Shown one piece after another: positions 34,701 to 41,428 of a DNA stretch of 46,213 bases. Origin of the DNA: Calditrichota bacterium. Its GTDB lineage: Bacteria; CLD3. A program made the translations under genes and the position numbers. Location: assembly GCA_008501735.1 (NCBI GenBank), contig QQUF01000033.1, forward strand, positions 129,727 to 175,939, given 5' to 3'. Within the stretch, counting starts at the first letter, position 1; every line of letters begins with the position of its first letter. Below the pieces are notes generated by a model that was not told the origin of the DNA, ran no database searches, and was given only the letters and a program-made list of their open reading frames with translations.

Positions 34701-35313
34701 TCCGATAAATATTGATGGATTTGTTTTAAGAGACAACGGAAGTGAATCTCATACAATTGATAATGGAGGTTCCTTAATAATTCAACCAAACAGTTTTCTT
34801 GTCCTTGGAATTAACGGTGATTCAAATGTAAACGGTGGAATTATAGTTGATTACGTTTACTCAACATTCTTTTTGAGCAATTCAGCAAATGGAGATGAAG
34901 TAATTCTCGAAGACAATGGAATTGTAATTGATGAAGTGATTTTTTCAAGTTCTTTAGGATTTCCAAACCCAACTGGAAAATCAATTGAAGTAACATCTTT
35001 GACAGTTGATAATTCATTAGGCTCAAATTGGACGGAAGCTACAAACCAACTTCCAAATGGCGACTTTGCAACTCCTGGTTTTTTCGGAAGTTCTGCACAA
35101 ATTGATGCTCCAAGTGTTTCAATTCAGATTTCAGGGACAGATTTAATTCTAAGTTGGAGTGCTGTAACAAATGCAACAAACTACGATGTTTACGAATTGG
35201 ATTTGCTTTCTCAAGTGGAATCTCTTTTGGGTAACTCTACAAGCCTTAACTTTACAATTAACAATTTTTCATTAAATTCACAAAAATATTACTTTGTGAA
35301 ATCGAAAAATTAA
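31762..35313 (+). CDS. Large secreted EEP nuclease/phosphatase with Ig-like and lamin-tail repeats
   Basis: The 1183-residue protein has a signal peptide (MKKFTLLFLTISLNVFA) and an EEP domain to about residue 320 with 'IMTYNIL', 'LVVQEM', 'YSVHLKSS', 'VVGDFNLYSD', 'DDRFDFILPS' and 'SDHLPVVMDF', all active-site residues present. Three copies of an SbsA-type Ig domain ('LISVEFSEAV...FTLTVNNVQDLSGNV') alternate with three lamin-tail domains ('VISEFFKNPSAVSDSDGEFVEIYNP...GDEIVL...VIFS'). The end is an FN3-like module ('LILSWSAVTNATNYDVYE') without the usual type IX sorting domain. It is probably an extracellular DNase or phosphodiesterase. The TTG start is needed to include the two lysines of the signal peptide. 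Confidence 0.9.
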   Translation: MKKFTLLFLTISLNVFAQSSPVDTLRIMTYNILDFPDAIGTQRVPSFRTVIDEVQPDILVVQEMHTSSGVNEFLDDVLNFTTPNLYSNAPFIDASFDTENALFYKSSSVNFISQDTILTNIRAISEYTLESNTFVPQEFKIYSVHLKSSEGSANEQQRLVEATILRNRTNQLPIGTEFMVVGDFNLYSDQEPAFQKLIGSEANNNGRFRDPINQSGNWHNNSSYSQIHTQSTRTSSVGSGGALGGLDDRFDFILPSYGMNDNFGIDFLPSTHIAFGNDGNHYNQSINSGSNSAVSSVVANALNFASDHLPVVMDFAVYSLADSTNPQINSASALNSNTVRVQFDENISQQTAESVLNYSVNNGLGNPTTAVQFSGNQVDLTFAQNIVSGITYILTVNNIQDTDGNLIDPNSTTTFFLSLTPLAGDLVISEFFKNPSAVSDSDGEFVEIYNPTANTYDLNGLTLRDNGTESHTINSPNPLLIQPNDFFVFGINGDSNTNGGFQVDYVYETFFLSNSTNGDEIVLTDGATIIDEVIFSNALGFPNPTGSSLELSSLNSDNSIGSNWQVSTIPLGNGDFASPGFFFETTPPTIDTVQVLTANLISVEFSEAVNLATSQNPSNYSIDNSIGNPVTANFASGSTHVIELTLPQNLTSATFTLTVNNVQDLSGNVILPNSTAIFSYTAPDPIEIIITEFMRNPSAVSDLAGEFVELYNPTNSPINIDGFILKDNDIETHTIDNGGSLLIPPNDFLVLGINGDTNTNGGINVDYVYQNFFLSNSSNGDEVVIEANGIVLDEVIFSDALGFPNPSGKSLEISSLTADNSIASNWIESTNQLPSGDFATPGFFTTAVPTPPTIDTILALNTNLISVEFSESVDSTTALDQNNYFINNSIGNPSSVSFAIGSSEIVELTLSQPLTNGNFTLTVNNVEDLDGNVILPNSTANFSYTTSVVVNLVITEIMKNPTAVSDSDGEFVEIFNPTTNPINIDGFVLRDNGSESHTIDNGGSLIIQPNSFLVLGINGDSNVNGGIIVDYVYSTFFLSNSANGDEVILEDNGIVIDEVIFSSSLGFPNPTGKSIEVTSLTVDNSLGSNWTEATNQLPNGDFATPGFFGSSAQIDAPSVSIQISGTDLILSWSAVTNATNYDVYELDLLSQVESLLGNSTSLNFTINNFSLNSQKYYFVKSKN

Positions 35314-36126
35314 ATGCCCAAAAAACTAAAAGAATTGCGAGACAAACTTCATTCAATAATTTTTGAAGCAGAAACAAAAACTGGTAAATTTTTTGATGTA
35401 GTTTTAATATTTTTCATTCTATTAAGTGTTATTGTTGTAATGCTTGATAGTATGGAAGAAGTACGAACTACTTACCAAAATGAACTTTACATTGCTGAAT
35501 GGTTTTTCACAATTATTTTTTCACTCGAATATATTTTGAGAGTTTTTGCACTTTCGAGACCTTTAGTTTACGCAAAAAGTTTTTTTGGGATAGTAGATTT
35601 GTTATCAATTCTGCCGACTTATTTAGGCTTTTTCCTTCCGGGAACACATTACTTAGTTACAATTCGGATTCTCAGAATTTTAAGAGTTTTCAGAGTTTTA
35701 AAACTTGTCCAATACGTCGGAGAATCAACAACTTTAATTAAAGCCTTGGTTGCAAGTAAACGAAAAATCATTGTTTTTCTTTTTGCTGTCTTAACATCAA
35801 CAATAATTTTAGGTTCATTAATTTACATTGTGGAAGGTAAAGAAAATGGATTTACAAGTATTCCAAGGAGTATTTATTGGGCAATTGTAACTTTGACAAC
35901 CGTTGGTTATGGAGACATTTCACCCCAAACTAACTTTGGACAATTTATAGCTTCAATTGCAATGATTATGGGTTATGGAATTATCGCTGTTCCAACAGGA
36001 ATTGTAACAGTTGAAATGTCAAAAGCAATGAAAGCAACAAATACTCAAAATTGCATAAATTGTGGTTTCGATGAACACGATAATGATGCAAAGTTTTGTA
36101 AAATTTGTGGGAAAAGTTTATTCTAA
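35314..36126 (+). CDS. Voltage-gated potassium channel with C-terminal zinc ribbon
   Basis: The 270-residue protein has six membrane segments: S1 'VVLIFFILLSVIVVMLDSM', a charged S4 'RILRILRVFRVLKLVQYV' and a pore with the K+ selectivity filter TVGYGD (196-201). It is a Kv-like subunit expected to form tetramers. After S6 ('MIMGYGIIAVPTGIVTVEM') there is a cytoplasmic Cys4 zinc ribbon: C247, C250, C262, C265 ('NCINCGF...KFCKICGKSLF'). The ATG directly abuts the stop of the lamin-tail gene, so it is probably read from the same transcript, although their functions look unrelated. Confidence 0.93.
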   Translation: MPKKLKELRDKLHSIIFEAETKTGKFFDVVLIFFILLSVIVVMLDSMEEVRTTYQNELYIAEWFFTIIFSLEYILRVFALSRPLVYAKSFFGIVDLLSILPTYLGFFLPGTHYLVTIRILRILRVFRVLKLVQYVGESTTLIKALVASKRKIIVFLFAVLTSTIILGSLIYIVEGKENGFTSIPRSIYWAIVTLTTVGYGDISPQTNFGQFIASIAMIMGYGIIAVPTGIVTVEMSKAMKATNTQNCINCGFDEHDNDAKFCKICGKSLF

Positions 36127-36193
36127 ATTCCAATGGTCTTTCAACAAATATTTCTTTAAATTGAAAAATTATTTTAACAAAAGGATTTTCAAA

Positions 36194-37267
36194 ATGAAAT
36201 TAATAATTACTTCATTCACTTTATTTCTAGCTATTTGTTTACAGACAGTAGAAGCAGCAAAAATCTTAGTTGACCAAACTTCTTCACAGTACACAACATT
36301 AACCCAAGCAATTTCAGCAGCAACTTCAGGTGATACAATTATTGTCTATCCTGGAACTTATAGTGGCTTTACAACATCAGTTTCAAAAAATTTAACCATA
36401 ATCGGGACAAACCCACTTGGAAATGATGGAAATATTGGTTCTGCTGGAAGTACAATTTTTTCTTCAGGGATTATTTATTCAAATTCAAATAATTATTTTC
36501 GTTTTATGAATTGTTATGTACAGGGAAGTATTGATGTTACTGCAAATACTGGTAGCGTCAATTACAACATTGTTCAAAACGGAGAAGTTGAAATAAATAA
36601 CGCACAGACTTTTGAAGTTCTCAATAATTTTGTTGACAATAGTAGTGGTGTTGACGCAATTGATGTTAACAACTCAAGTAACGTTACAGTCGCTGGGAAT
36701 ATCATTAAAACGACTTCTTCTTCAAGTAGTGGTGAAGGAATCGCTATAACAGGTGATAATAATTTAGTTACTAATAATGTTGTTTTTGGTTACTACTATG
36801 CAATTTTCTTTACAAGTTCATCAAATTCTATTGTTATTAATAATATTATTTATGATGCTTACCAATATGCAATTTACTGTAGTGTTTCTTCACAAACGAA
36901 TGTTATTGCAAATAATTGTCAATATTCAAGCCCTAGTGGATTTGTAATTTCACCTGCAACACAAGACGGTGGTGGAAATCTTAATAATGTTGACCCAAAC
37001 TTTACAACTTTGAATACTACTTTTCAATTTGGAAGCTCGAATTTGACTTTGTTGCCTGGTTCTCCTTGCATTGATTCAGGAAACGCACTTTTAACAGACA
37101 TTGATGGAAGTGCAAGTGATATGGGAGTTTATGGAGGGATTTCTCCATTTAATTCAGAGTTTATAAAATTTCTGCCAGAAATCGTTGCCCTTGGAGTGAC
37201 GCCTGTAATTGTTGCTCCCGGAGGAAATGTTACAGTTTCAGGTTCTGCAAAAACAATCGGTCAATAA
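36194..37267 (+). CDS. Secreted right-handed beta-helix protein
   Basis: The 357-residue protein has a signal peptide (MKLIITSFTLFLAICLQTVEA) and a beta-helix of the pectate-lyase/NosD-like type: 'QYTTLTQAISAATSGDTIIVYPGTY' is the usual entry, followed by Asn-rich rungs ('NSSNVTVAGNIIKTT', 'NNLVTNNVVFG', 'NSIVINNIIYDA') and the 'GSPCIDSGN...DIDGSASDMGVYGG' exit. The last ~20 residues ('PVIVAPGGNVTVSGSA') look like the first strands of an Ig-like domain that stops early. No sorting domain is present. The ATG at 36194 has AGGA upstream; a longer frame overlapping the channel gene lacks a signal peptide. Confidence 0.85.
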   Translation: MKLIITSFTLFLAICLQTVEAAKILVDQTSSQYTTLTQAISAATSGDTIIVYPGTYSGFTTSVSKNLTIIGTNPLGNDGNIGSAGSTIFSSGIIYSNSNNYFRFMNCYVQGSIDVTANTGSVNYNIVQNGEVEINNAQTFEVLNNFVDNSSGVDAIDVNNSSNVTVAGNIIKTTSSSSSGEGIAITGDNNLVTNNVVFGYYYAIFFTSSSNSIVINNIIYDAYQYAIYCSVSSQTNVIANNCQYSSPSGFVISPATQDGGGNLNNVDPNFTTLNTTFQFGSSNLTLLPGSPCIDSGNALLTDIDGSASDMGVYGGISPFNSEFIKFLPEIVALGVTPVIVAPGGNVTVSGSAKTIGQ

Positions 37268-37282
37268 AAGAAAAAATTCAAT

Positions 37283-39715
37283 TTGAAATTATTCAAAATT
37301 AAAATTTTTCTACTTTTACTCTGCTCTTTCCCAATTCCAAAAGGCATTTTTGCACAAACAAGTTTAGCAGGAACAAATCTAGTTACTGGTGAATATTTTT
37401 GGGACAACGACCCGAACTTTGGAAACGGAACAACTTTTACTTTTACTCAAGACGATTCTATTGACTTCTCGGAAATTGTTAGTACAACAGGACTCACTAA
37501 AGGTGTTCACAAACTTTATTTTAGATTTAAAGATTCAGCTAATTTATGGACGCAAAAACAACACGTTCTCGTGAATGTGAATGAAGCTTCAAACCAACCT
37601 GAATTTGCAGGTGCAAACTTAGTTACTGGAGAATATTTTTGGGGCAACGACCCAAATTTTGGAAACGGAAATCCTTTTACTTTTACTCAAGGCGATTCGA
37701 TAAATTTCTCGGAAATTGTAAGTACAGCAGGACTTACAAAAGGTGTTCACAAACTTTATTTTAGATTTAAAGATTCAGCTAATTTGTGGACTTCAAAACA
37801 GCACGTTTTAGTGAATGTGAATGAAGCTTCAAACCAACCTGAATTTGCAGGTGCAAACTTAGTTACTGGAGAATATTTTTGGGGCAACGACCCAAATTTT
37901 GGAAACGGAAATCCTTTTACTTTTACTCAAGGCGATTCGATAAATTTCTCGGAAATTGTAAGTACAGCAGGACTTACAAAAGGTGTTCACAAACTTTATT
38001 TTAGATTTAAAGATTCGGCTAACTTGTGGACTGACAAACAACACGTTTTAGTGAATGTGAATGAAGTTTCAAACCAACCTGAATTTGCAGGTACAAACTT
38101 AGTTACTGGAGAATATTTTTGGGACAACGACCCAAGTTTTGGAAACGGAAATCCTTTTACTTTTACTCAAGGCGATTCAATTGATTTTTCAGAAATTGTA
38201 AGTACATCAGGACTCACTAAAGGTGTTCACAAACTTTATTTTAGATTTAAAGATTCAGCTAATTTATGGACGCAAAAACAACACGTTCTCGTGAATGTGA
38301 ATGAAGTTTCCAACTTACCCGAATTTGCAGGAACAAACTTAGTTTCTGGTGAATACTTTTGGGACGATGACCCAAGTTTTGGAAACGGAACAGCTTTTAC
38401 TTTTACTCAAGGCGATTCGATAAATTTCTCGGAAATTGTTAGTACAACAGGACTCACTAAAGGTGTTCACAAACTTTATTTTAGATTTAAAGATTCAGCT
38501 AATTTGTGGACTTCGAAACAACACGTTTTAGTTAATGTGAATGAAGCTTCAAACCAACCTGAATTTGCAGGTGCAAACTTAGTTACTGGAGAATATTTTT
38601 GGGACAACGACCCAAGTTTTGGAAACGGAAATCCTTTTACTTTTACTCAAGGTGATTCAATTGATTTTTCAGAAATTGTTAGCACAACAGGACTCACTAA
38701 AGGTGTTCACAAACTTTATTTTAGATTTAAAGATTCAGCTAACTTGTGGACTACAAAACAACACGTTTTAGTGAATGTAAATGAAGTTTCCAACTTACCC
38801 GAATTTGCAGGAACAAACTTAATTTCTGGTGAATACTTTTGGGACGATGACCCAAGTTTTGGAAACGGAAATCCTTTTACTTTTACTCAAGGTGATTCAA
38901 TTGATTTTTCAGAAATTGTTAGCACAACAGGACTCACTAAAGGTGTTCACAAACTTTATTTTAGATTTAAAGATTCAGCTAACTTGTGGACTACAAAACA
39001 ACACGTTTTAGTGAATGTAAATGAAGTTTCCAACTTACCCGAATTTGCAGGAACAAACTTAATTTCTGGTGAATACTTTTGGGACGATGACCCAAGTTTT
39101 GGAAACGGAACAGCTTTTACTTTTACTCAAGGCGATTCAATTGATTTCTCGGAAATTGTTAGTACAACAGGACTCACTAAAGGTGTTCACAAACTTTATT
39201 TTAGGTTTAAAGATTCAGCTAACTTGTGGACGGGTAAGCAATTTGTTTTGGTTAGTGTTCAAGATGGAAGTCTCGGAGATTTGCCATTTTTCATAACTGA
39301 TGTGGAGTATTTTTGGGACAACAACGACCCGGGAGAAGGAAATGCAAATTTAATCGGAAATTCAGAAAACTTTTCGGCTGTGCTTTCAACAACAGGTTTG
39401 ACAGTTGACCTTCACACTATAAATGTTCGAGCAAAAAATAATCTTAACATTTGGAGCGACCCAAAATCATTTTTGATTGGAGTTGGTTCAATGGCACTTT
39501 TTATTGATGTTGTAAATGATGACGTTCAGCTTTCTTGGTTAGAAGACCCAAGTGCTTTGGCTTATGAAATTTACAGAAGTACAAGTCCGACTAACTTACA
39601 AGACTTAACTCAACTCTCTCCTTACACAACTGTTACTCTCACAAATTTCACAGATTTAAATGCCGCTTCTTCGGGAATGACAAACTATTTTTATAAAATT
39701 AAAGCAATTCCTTAA
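37283..39715 (+). CDS. Secreted protein of eight near-identical 80-residue repeats
   Basis: The 810-residue protein has a signal peptide (cleavage near 'GIFAQT'), then eight tandem 80-residue repeats of the type 'GTNLVTGEYFWDNDP.FGNG...FTFTQGDSI.FSEIVST.GLTKGVHKLYFRFKDSANLW', a ninth, diverged copy ('FITDVEYFWDNNDPGEGN...GLTVDLHTINVRAKNN') and a C-terminal FN3-like module ('VQLSWLEDPSALAYEIYRS...NYFYKIKAIP'). 'EYFWD.DP.FGNG' repeats occur in many exported proteins of FCB bacteria, their function being unknown; an adhesive or structural surface role is likely. The TTG start is needed for the signal peptide. The gene follows the beta-helix gene by 15 bases. Confidence 0.85.
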   Translation: MKLFKIKIFLLLLCSFPIPKGIFAQTSLAGTNLVTGEYFWDNDPNFGNGTTFTFTQDDSIDFSEIVSTTGLTKGVHKLYFRFKDSANLWTQKQHVLVNVNEASNQPEFAGANLVTGEYFWGNDPNFGNGNPFTFTQGDSINFSEIVSTAGLTKGVHKLYFRFKDSANLWTSKQHVLVNVNEASNQPEFAGANLVTGEYFWGNDPNFGNGNPFTFTQGDSINFSEIVSTAGLTKGVHKLYFRFKDSANLWTDKQHVLVNVNEVSNQPEFAGTNLVTGEYFWDNDPSFGNGNPFTFTQGDSIDFSEIVSTSGLTKGVHKLYFRFKDSANLWTQKQHVLVNVNEVSNLPEFAGTNLVSGEYFWDDDPSFGNGTAFTFTQGDSINFSEIVSTTGLTKGVHKLYFRFKDSANLWTSKQHVLVNVNEASNQPEFAGANLVTGEYFWDNDPSFGNGNPFTFTQGDSIDFSEIVSTTGLTKGVHKLYFRFKDSANLWTTKQHVLVNVNEVSNLPEFAGTNLISGEYFWDDDPSFGNGNPFTFTQGDSIDFSEIVSTTGLTKGVHKLYFRFKDSANLWTTKQHVLVNVNEVSNLPEFAGTNLISGEYFWDDDPSFGNGTAFTFTQGDSIDFSEIVSTTGLTKGVHKLYFRFKDSANLWTGKQFVLVSVQDGSLGDLPFFITDVEYFWDNNDPGEGNANLIGNSENFSAVLSTTGLTVDLHTINVRAKNNLNIWSDPKSFLIGVGSMALFIDVVNDDVQLSWLEDPSALAYEIYRSTSPTNLQDLTQLSPYTTVTLTNFTDLNAASSGMTNYFYKIKAIP
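37367..39286 (+). repeat. Eight tandem 240-bp repeats
   Basis: Units start at 37367 and recur every 240 bases exactly, with no indels. Units 2 and 3 are nearly identical until about 38020, and units 6 and 7 are identical over about 195 bases (38626-38820 versus 38866-39060). This points to recent duplication or gene conversion, and the copy number may vary between strains. The repeats lie inside a coding sequence and are far too long for a CRISPR array. Confidence 0.95.
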
Positions 39716-39730
39716 AGTTGAAAAAGTAAG

Positions 39731-39769
39731 CGTTACGACGGCTTGAAGCCGTTGCACCGCAAAATTTTA
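39731..39769 (+). repeat. REP-like palindromic element, copy 2
   Basis: ACGGCTT-G-AAGCCGT (39738-39752) is a strong hairpin, followed by GCACCGCAAAATTT (39754-39767), identical to 5428-5441. It sits in the 64-base gap between two convergent genes, the usual place for extragenic palindromes, and may act as a terminator for either side. Confidence 0.55.
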
Positions 39770-39779
39770 CTCGATAATT

Positions 39780-41306
39780 TTACTCATCTTTACAAACTTC
39801 TTTAAGTAAATCTTGAAACCACTTTTCATTTCTGACAAAATCCAAATCTGTGTCTTCTTTGAGGTGTTTACAATTTGGAAGCCTTCCTTTTTCTTTAGAT
39901 TTCAACAACCATTTTTTAGAGTTTTCAGAGTCTTTTAATAAAGAGTAAAAACAAGCTAAATTATAACTTCCTATACCTTCTTTTATTTTTTCAGCTTGCA
40001 AACAAACATCAACTGCTTGTTTTAATAATTCTATTTTTTCTTCACCTTCTTTCGTTTGTGCAAAAAATGAAAATGCATTTCCTAAATTGTTAAATGCTTC
40101 GTGGTAGTCTGGTTTGAGTTTAACAGATTCACGAAAAATCGATATTGATTCTTCAAATAATTTTGATTGTTCTGAACCTGACTTCGTTTGTGCAAAATCT
40201 CTAAGTGCTATTCCTAAATTATAAAATGCTTCGTGTTTGTCTGGTTTGATTTTAACTGATTCACGGTAACTCGATATTGATTCTTCAAATAATTTTGATT
40301 GTTCTGAACCTGACTTCGTTTGTGCAAAAAATGAAAGTGCATTTCCTAAATTGTAAAATGCTTCGTGATAGTCTGGTTTGATTTTAACTGATTCACGGTA
40401 ACTCGATATTGATTCTTCTAATAATTTTGATTGTTCTGAACCTGATTTCGTTTCTGCAAATTTATAAAGTGCATTTCCTAAATTGTTAAATGCTTCGTGG
40501 TAGTCTCGTTTGAGTTTAACAGATTCACGGTAACTCGATATTGATTCTTCTAATAATTTTGATTGTTCTGAACCTGATTTCGTTTCTGCAAATTTATAAA
40601 GTGCTATTCCTAAGCGAAAATGATAAATTTCATTTTCAGGATTTAATCTTATTAAAGATTTCCAATAAGATACTGCATCTTCCCAGATTTTATTTGCTTC
40701 AGCTCTTAGGGCAAAAGCAAATAATTTTGACTCTGCATCAACTTCCTTGTTTGAAATTGCTTCTTCGACAACTTCTTTTTCTTTTTCTGTGAGTTGACTT
40801 TGTTCACTTTCATTTGTTTTTGGTTCTTCAAGTTTAATTTTCTTTAACTCAGCTTCAATATTTTTTGCTTTAGATTTTGTGGCTTCAATTTCTTCTAAAC
40901 TACCTTTAGCTCGAAAAACAGTTTCTTTAATCCCATCTAAATACTCTTTTGATTTTTTTAAATTTTGTTCACTTTCCTCTCTTATTTTTTTAGTAAAAAT
41001 AAAAGGAAAGACCACTCCACCAACTGCAATTAAAGCAATTAGAACTCCACAAATCGTTAGCCACCAATCAATTTTCTTCCACTGAGTTTCGATTAGTTTT
41101 TCTTGTGTCTTTTGATTTTGCAATTTTTGGCTTCTTAGCTCTTCTTGGATTATTTGGAATTGGTCTTTTTGGAGTTTTAGTTCTCCTTGTAACAATTCCA
41201 ACTTTAAAGATTCTTGAGTAATTTTGGTCGAATCTTTTTGTGCAAAAGCGAAATTTACAAAGATGTAAAAAATGAGAAGAAAAGTTATTTTTATTACAGA
41301 TTTCAT
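39780..41306 (-). CDS. Membrane-anchored TPR protein with tandem 44-residue repeats
   Basis: The 508-residue protein has a signal peptide (cleavage near 'FAFA'), a coiled coil (~residues 30-75), one membrane segment ('WWLTICGVLIALIAVGGVVFPFIF', about 77-100), a second coiled, charged region and then TPR units. Four consecutive units are 44 residues each, with a 10-residue insertion relative to the 34-residue TPR: 'SKL.EESISSYRESVKIKPD.HEAF.NLG.AL..FA.TKSGSEQ'. The end 'KEDTDLDFVRNEKWFQDLL' is common in TPR proteins. It probably mediates protein contacts; which side of the membrane carries the TPR part is unclear (signal peptide plus one membrane segment suggests the cytoplasm). The gene converges on the repeat gene with a REP-like element between them. 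Confidence 0.8.
   Translation of the reverse strand: MKSVIKITFLLIFYIFVNFAFAQKDSTKITQESLKLELLQGELKLQKDQFQIIQEELRSQKLQNQKTQEKLIETQWKKIDWWLTICGVLIALIAVGGVVFPFIFTKKIREESEQNLKKSKEYLDGIKETVFRAKGSLEEIEATKSKAKNIEAELKKIKLEEPKTNESEQSQLTEKEKEVVEEAISNKEVDAESKLFAFALRAEANKIWEDAVSYWKSLIRLNPENEIYHFRLGIALYKFAETKSGSEQSKLLEESISSYRESVKLKRDYHEAFNNLGNALYKFAETKSGSEQSKLLEESISSYRESVKIKPDYHEAFYNLGNALSFFAQTKSGSEQSKLFEESISSYRESVKIKPDKHEAFYNLGIALRDFAQTKSGSEQSKLFEESISIFRESVKLKPDYHEAFNNLGNAFSFFAQTKEGEEKIELLKQAVDVCLQAEKIKEGIGSYNLACFYSLLKDSENSKKWLLKSKEKGRLPNCKHLKEDTDLDFVRNEKWFQDLLKEVCKDE
40050..40613 (-). repeat. Tandem 132-bp repeats within the TPR gene
   Basis: Equivalent positions recur at 40147, 40279, 40411 and 40543, exactly 132 bases apart, with only a few substitutions between units. 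They encode the 44-residue TPR units and, like the 240-bp repeats, look recently duplicated. Confidence 0.9.
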
Positions 41307-41382
41307 TTTTATATTTCCTTAATATCTCAATCAAGAAAAACTATTTTAGAATTTATTCAAAATAATTTCTCTAATTTTTACG

Positions 41383-41415
41383 TTAAGTAATTTCTTAGAA
41401 TTTAATTTTACTTAA
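41383..41415 (+). promoter_or_regulatory. Inverted repeat upstream of the TPR-DHp gene
   Basis: TTAAGTAA (41383-41390) and TTACTTAA (41408-41415) are perfect inverted copies separated by 17 bases and end 13 bases before the ATG at 41429, within the 122-base divergent region between two TPR genes. Could be an operator; the sequence is very AT-rich, so chance is possible. Confidence 0.25.
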
Positions 41416-41428
41416 AAGAGTCAAAGAA

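Noticed and set aside
36062-36193. Longer N-terminus for the beta-helix protein, overlapping the channel gene
   Set aside because: The extension reads the zinc-ribbon coding sequence in another frame and would bury the signal peptide; ATG at 36194 has its own AGGA site.
37283-39715. Regular repeats as a CRISPR array
   Set aside because: The period is 240 bases, the frame is open throughout and the repeats encode an 80-residue protein unit; there are no short repeats with unrelated spacers.
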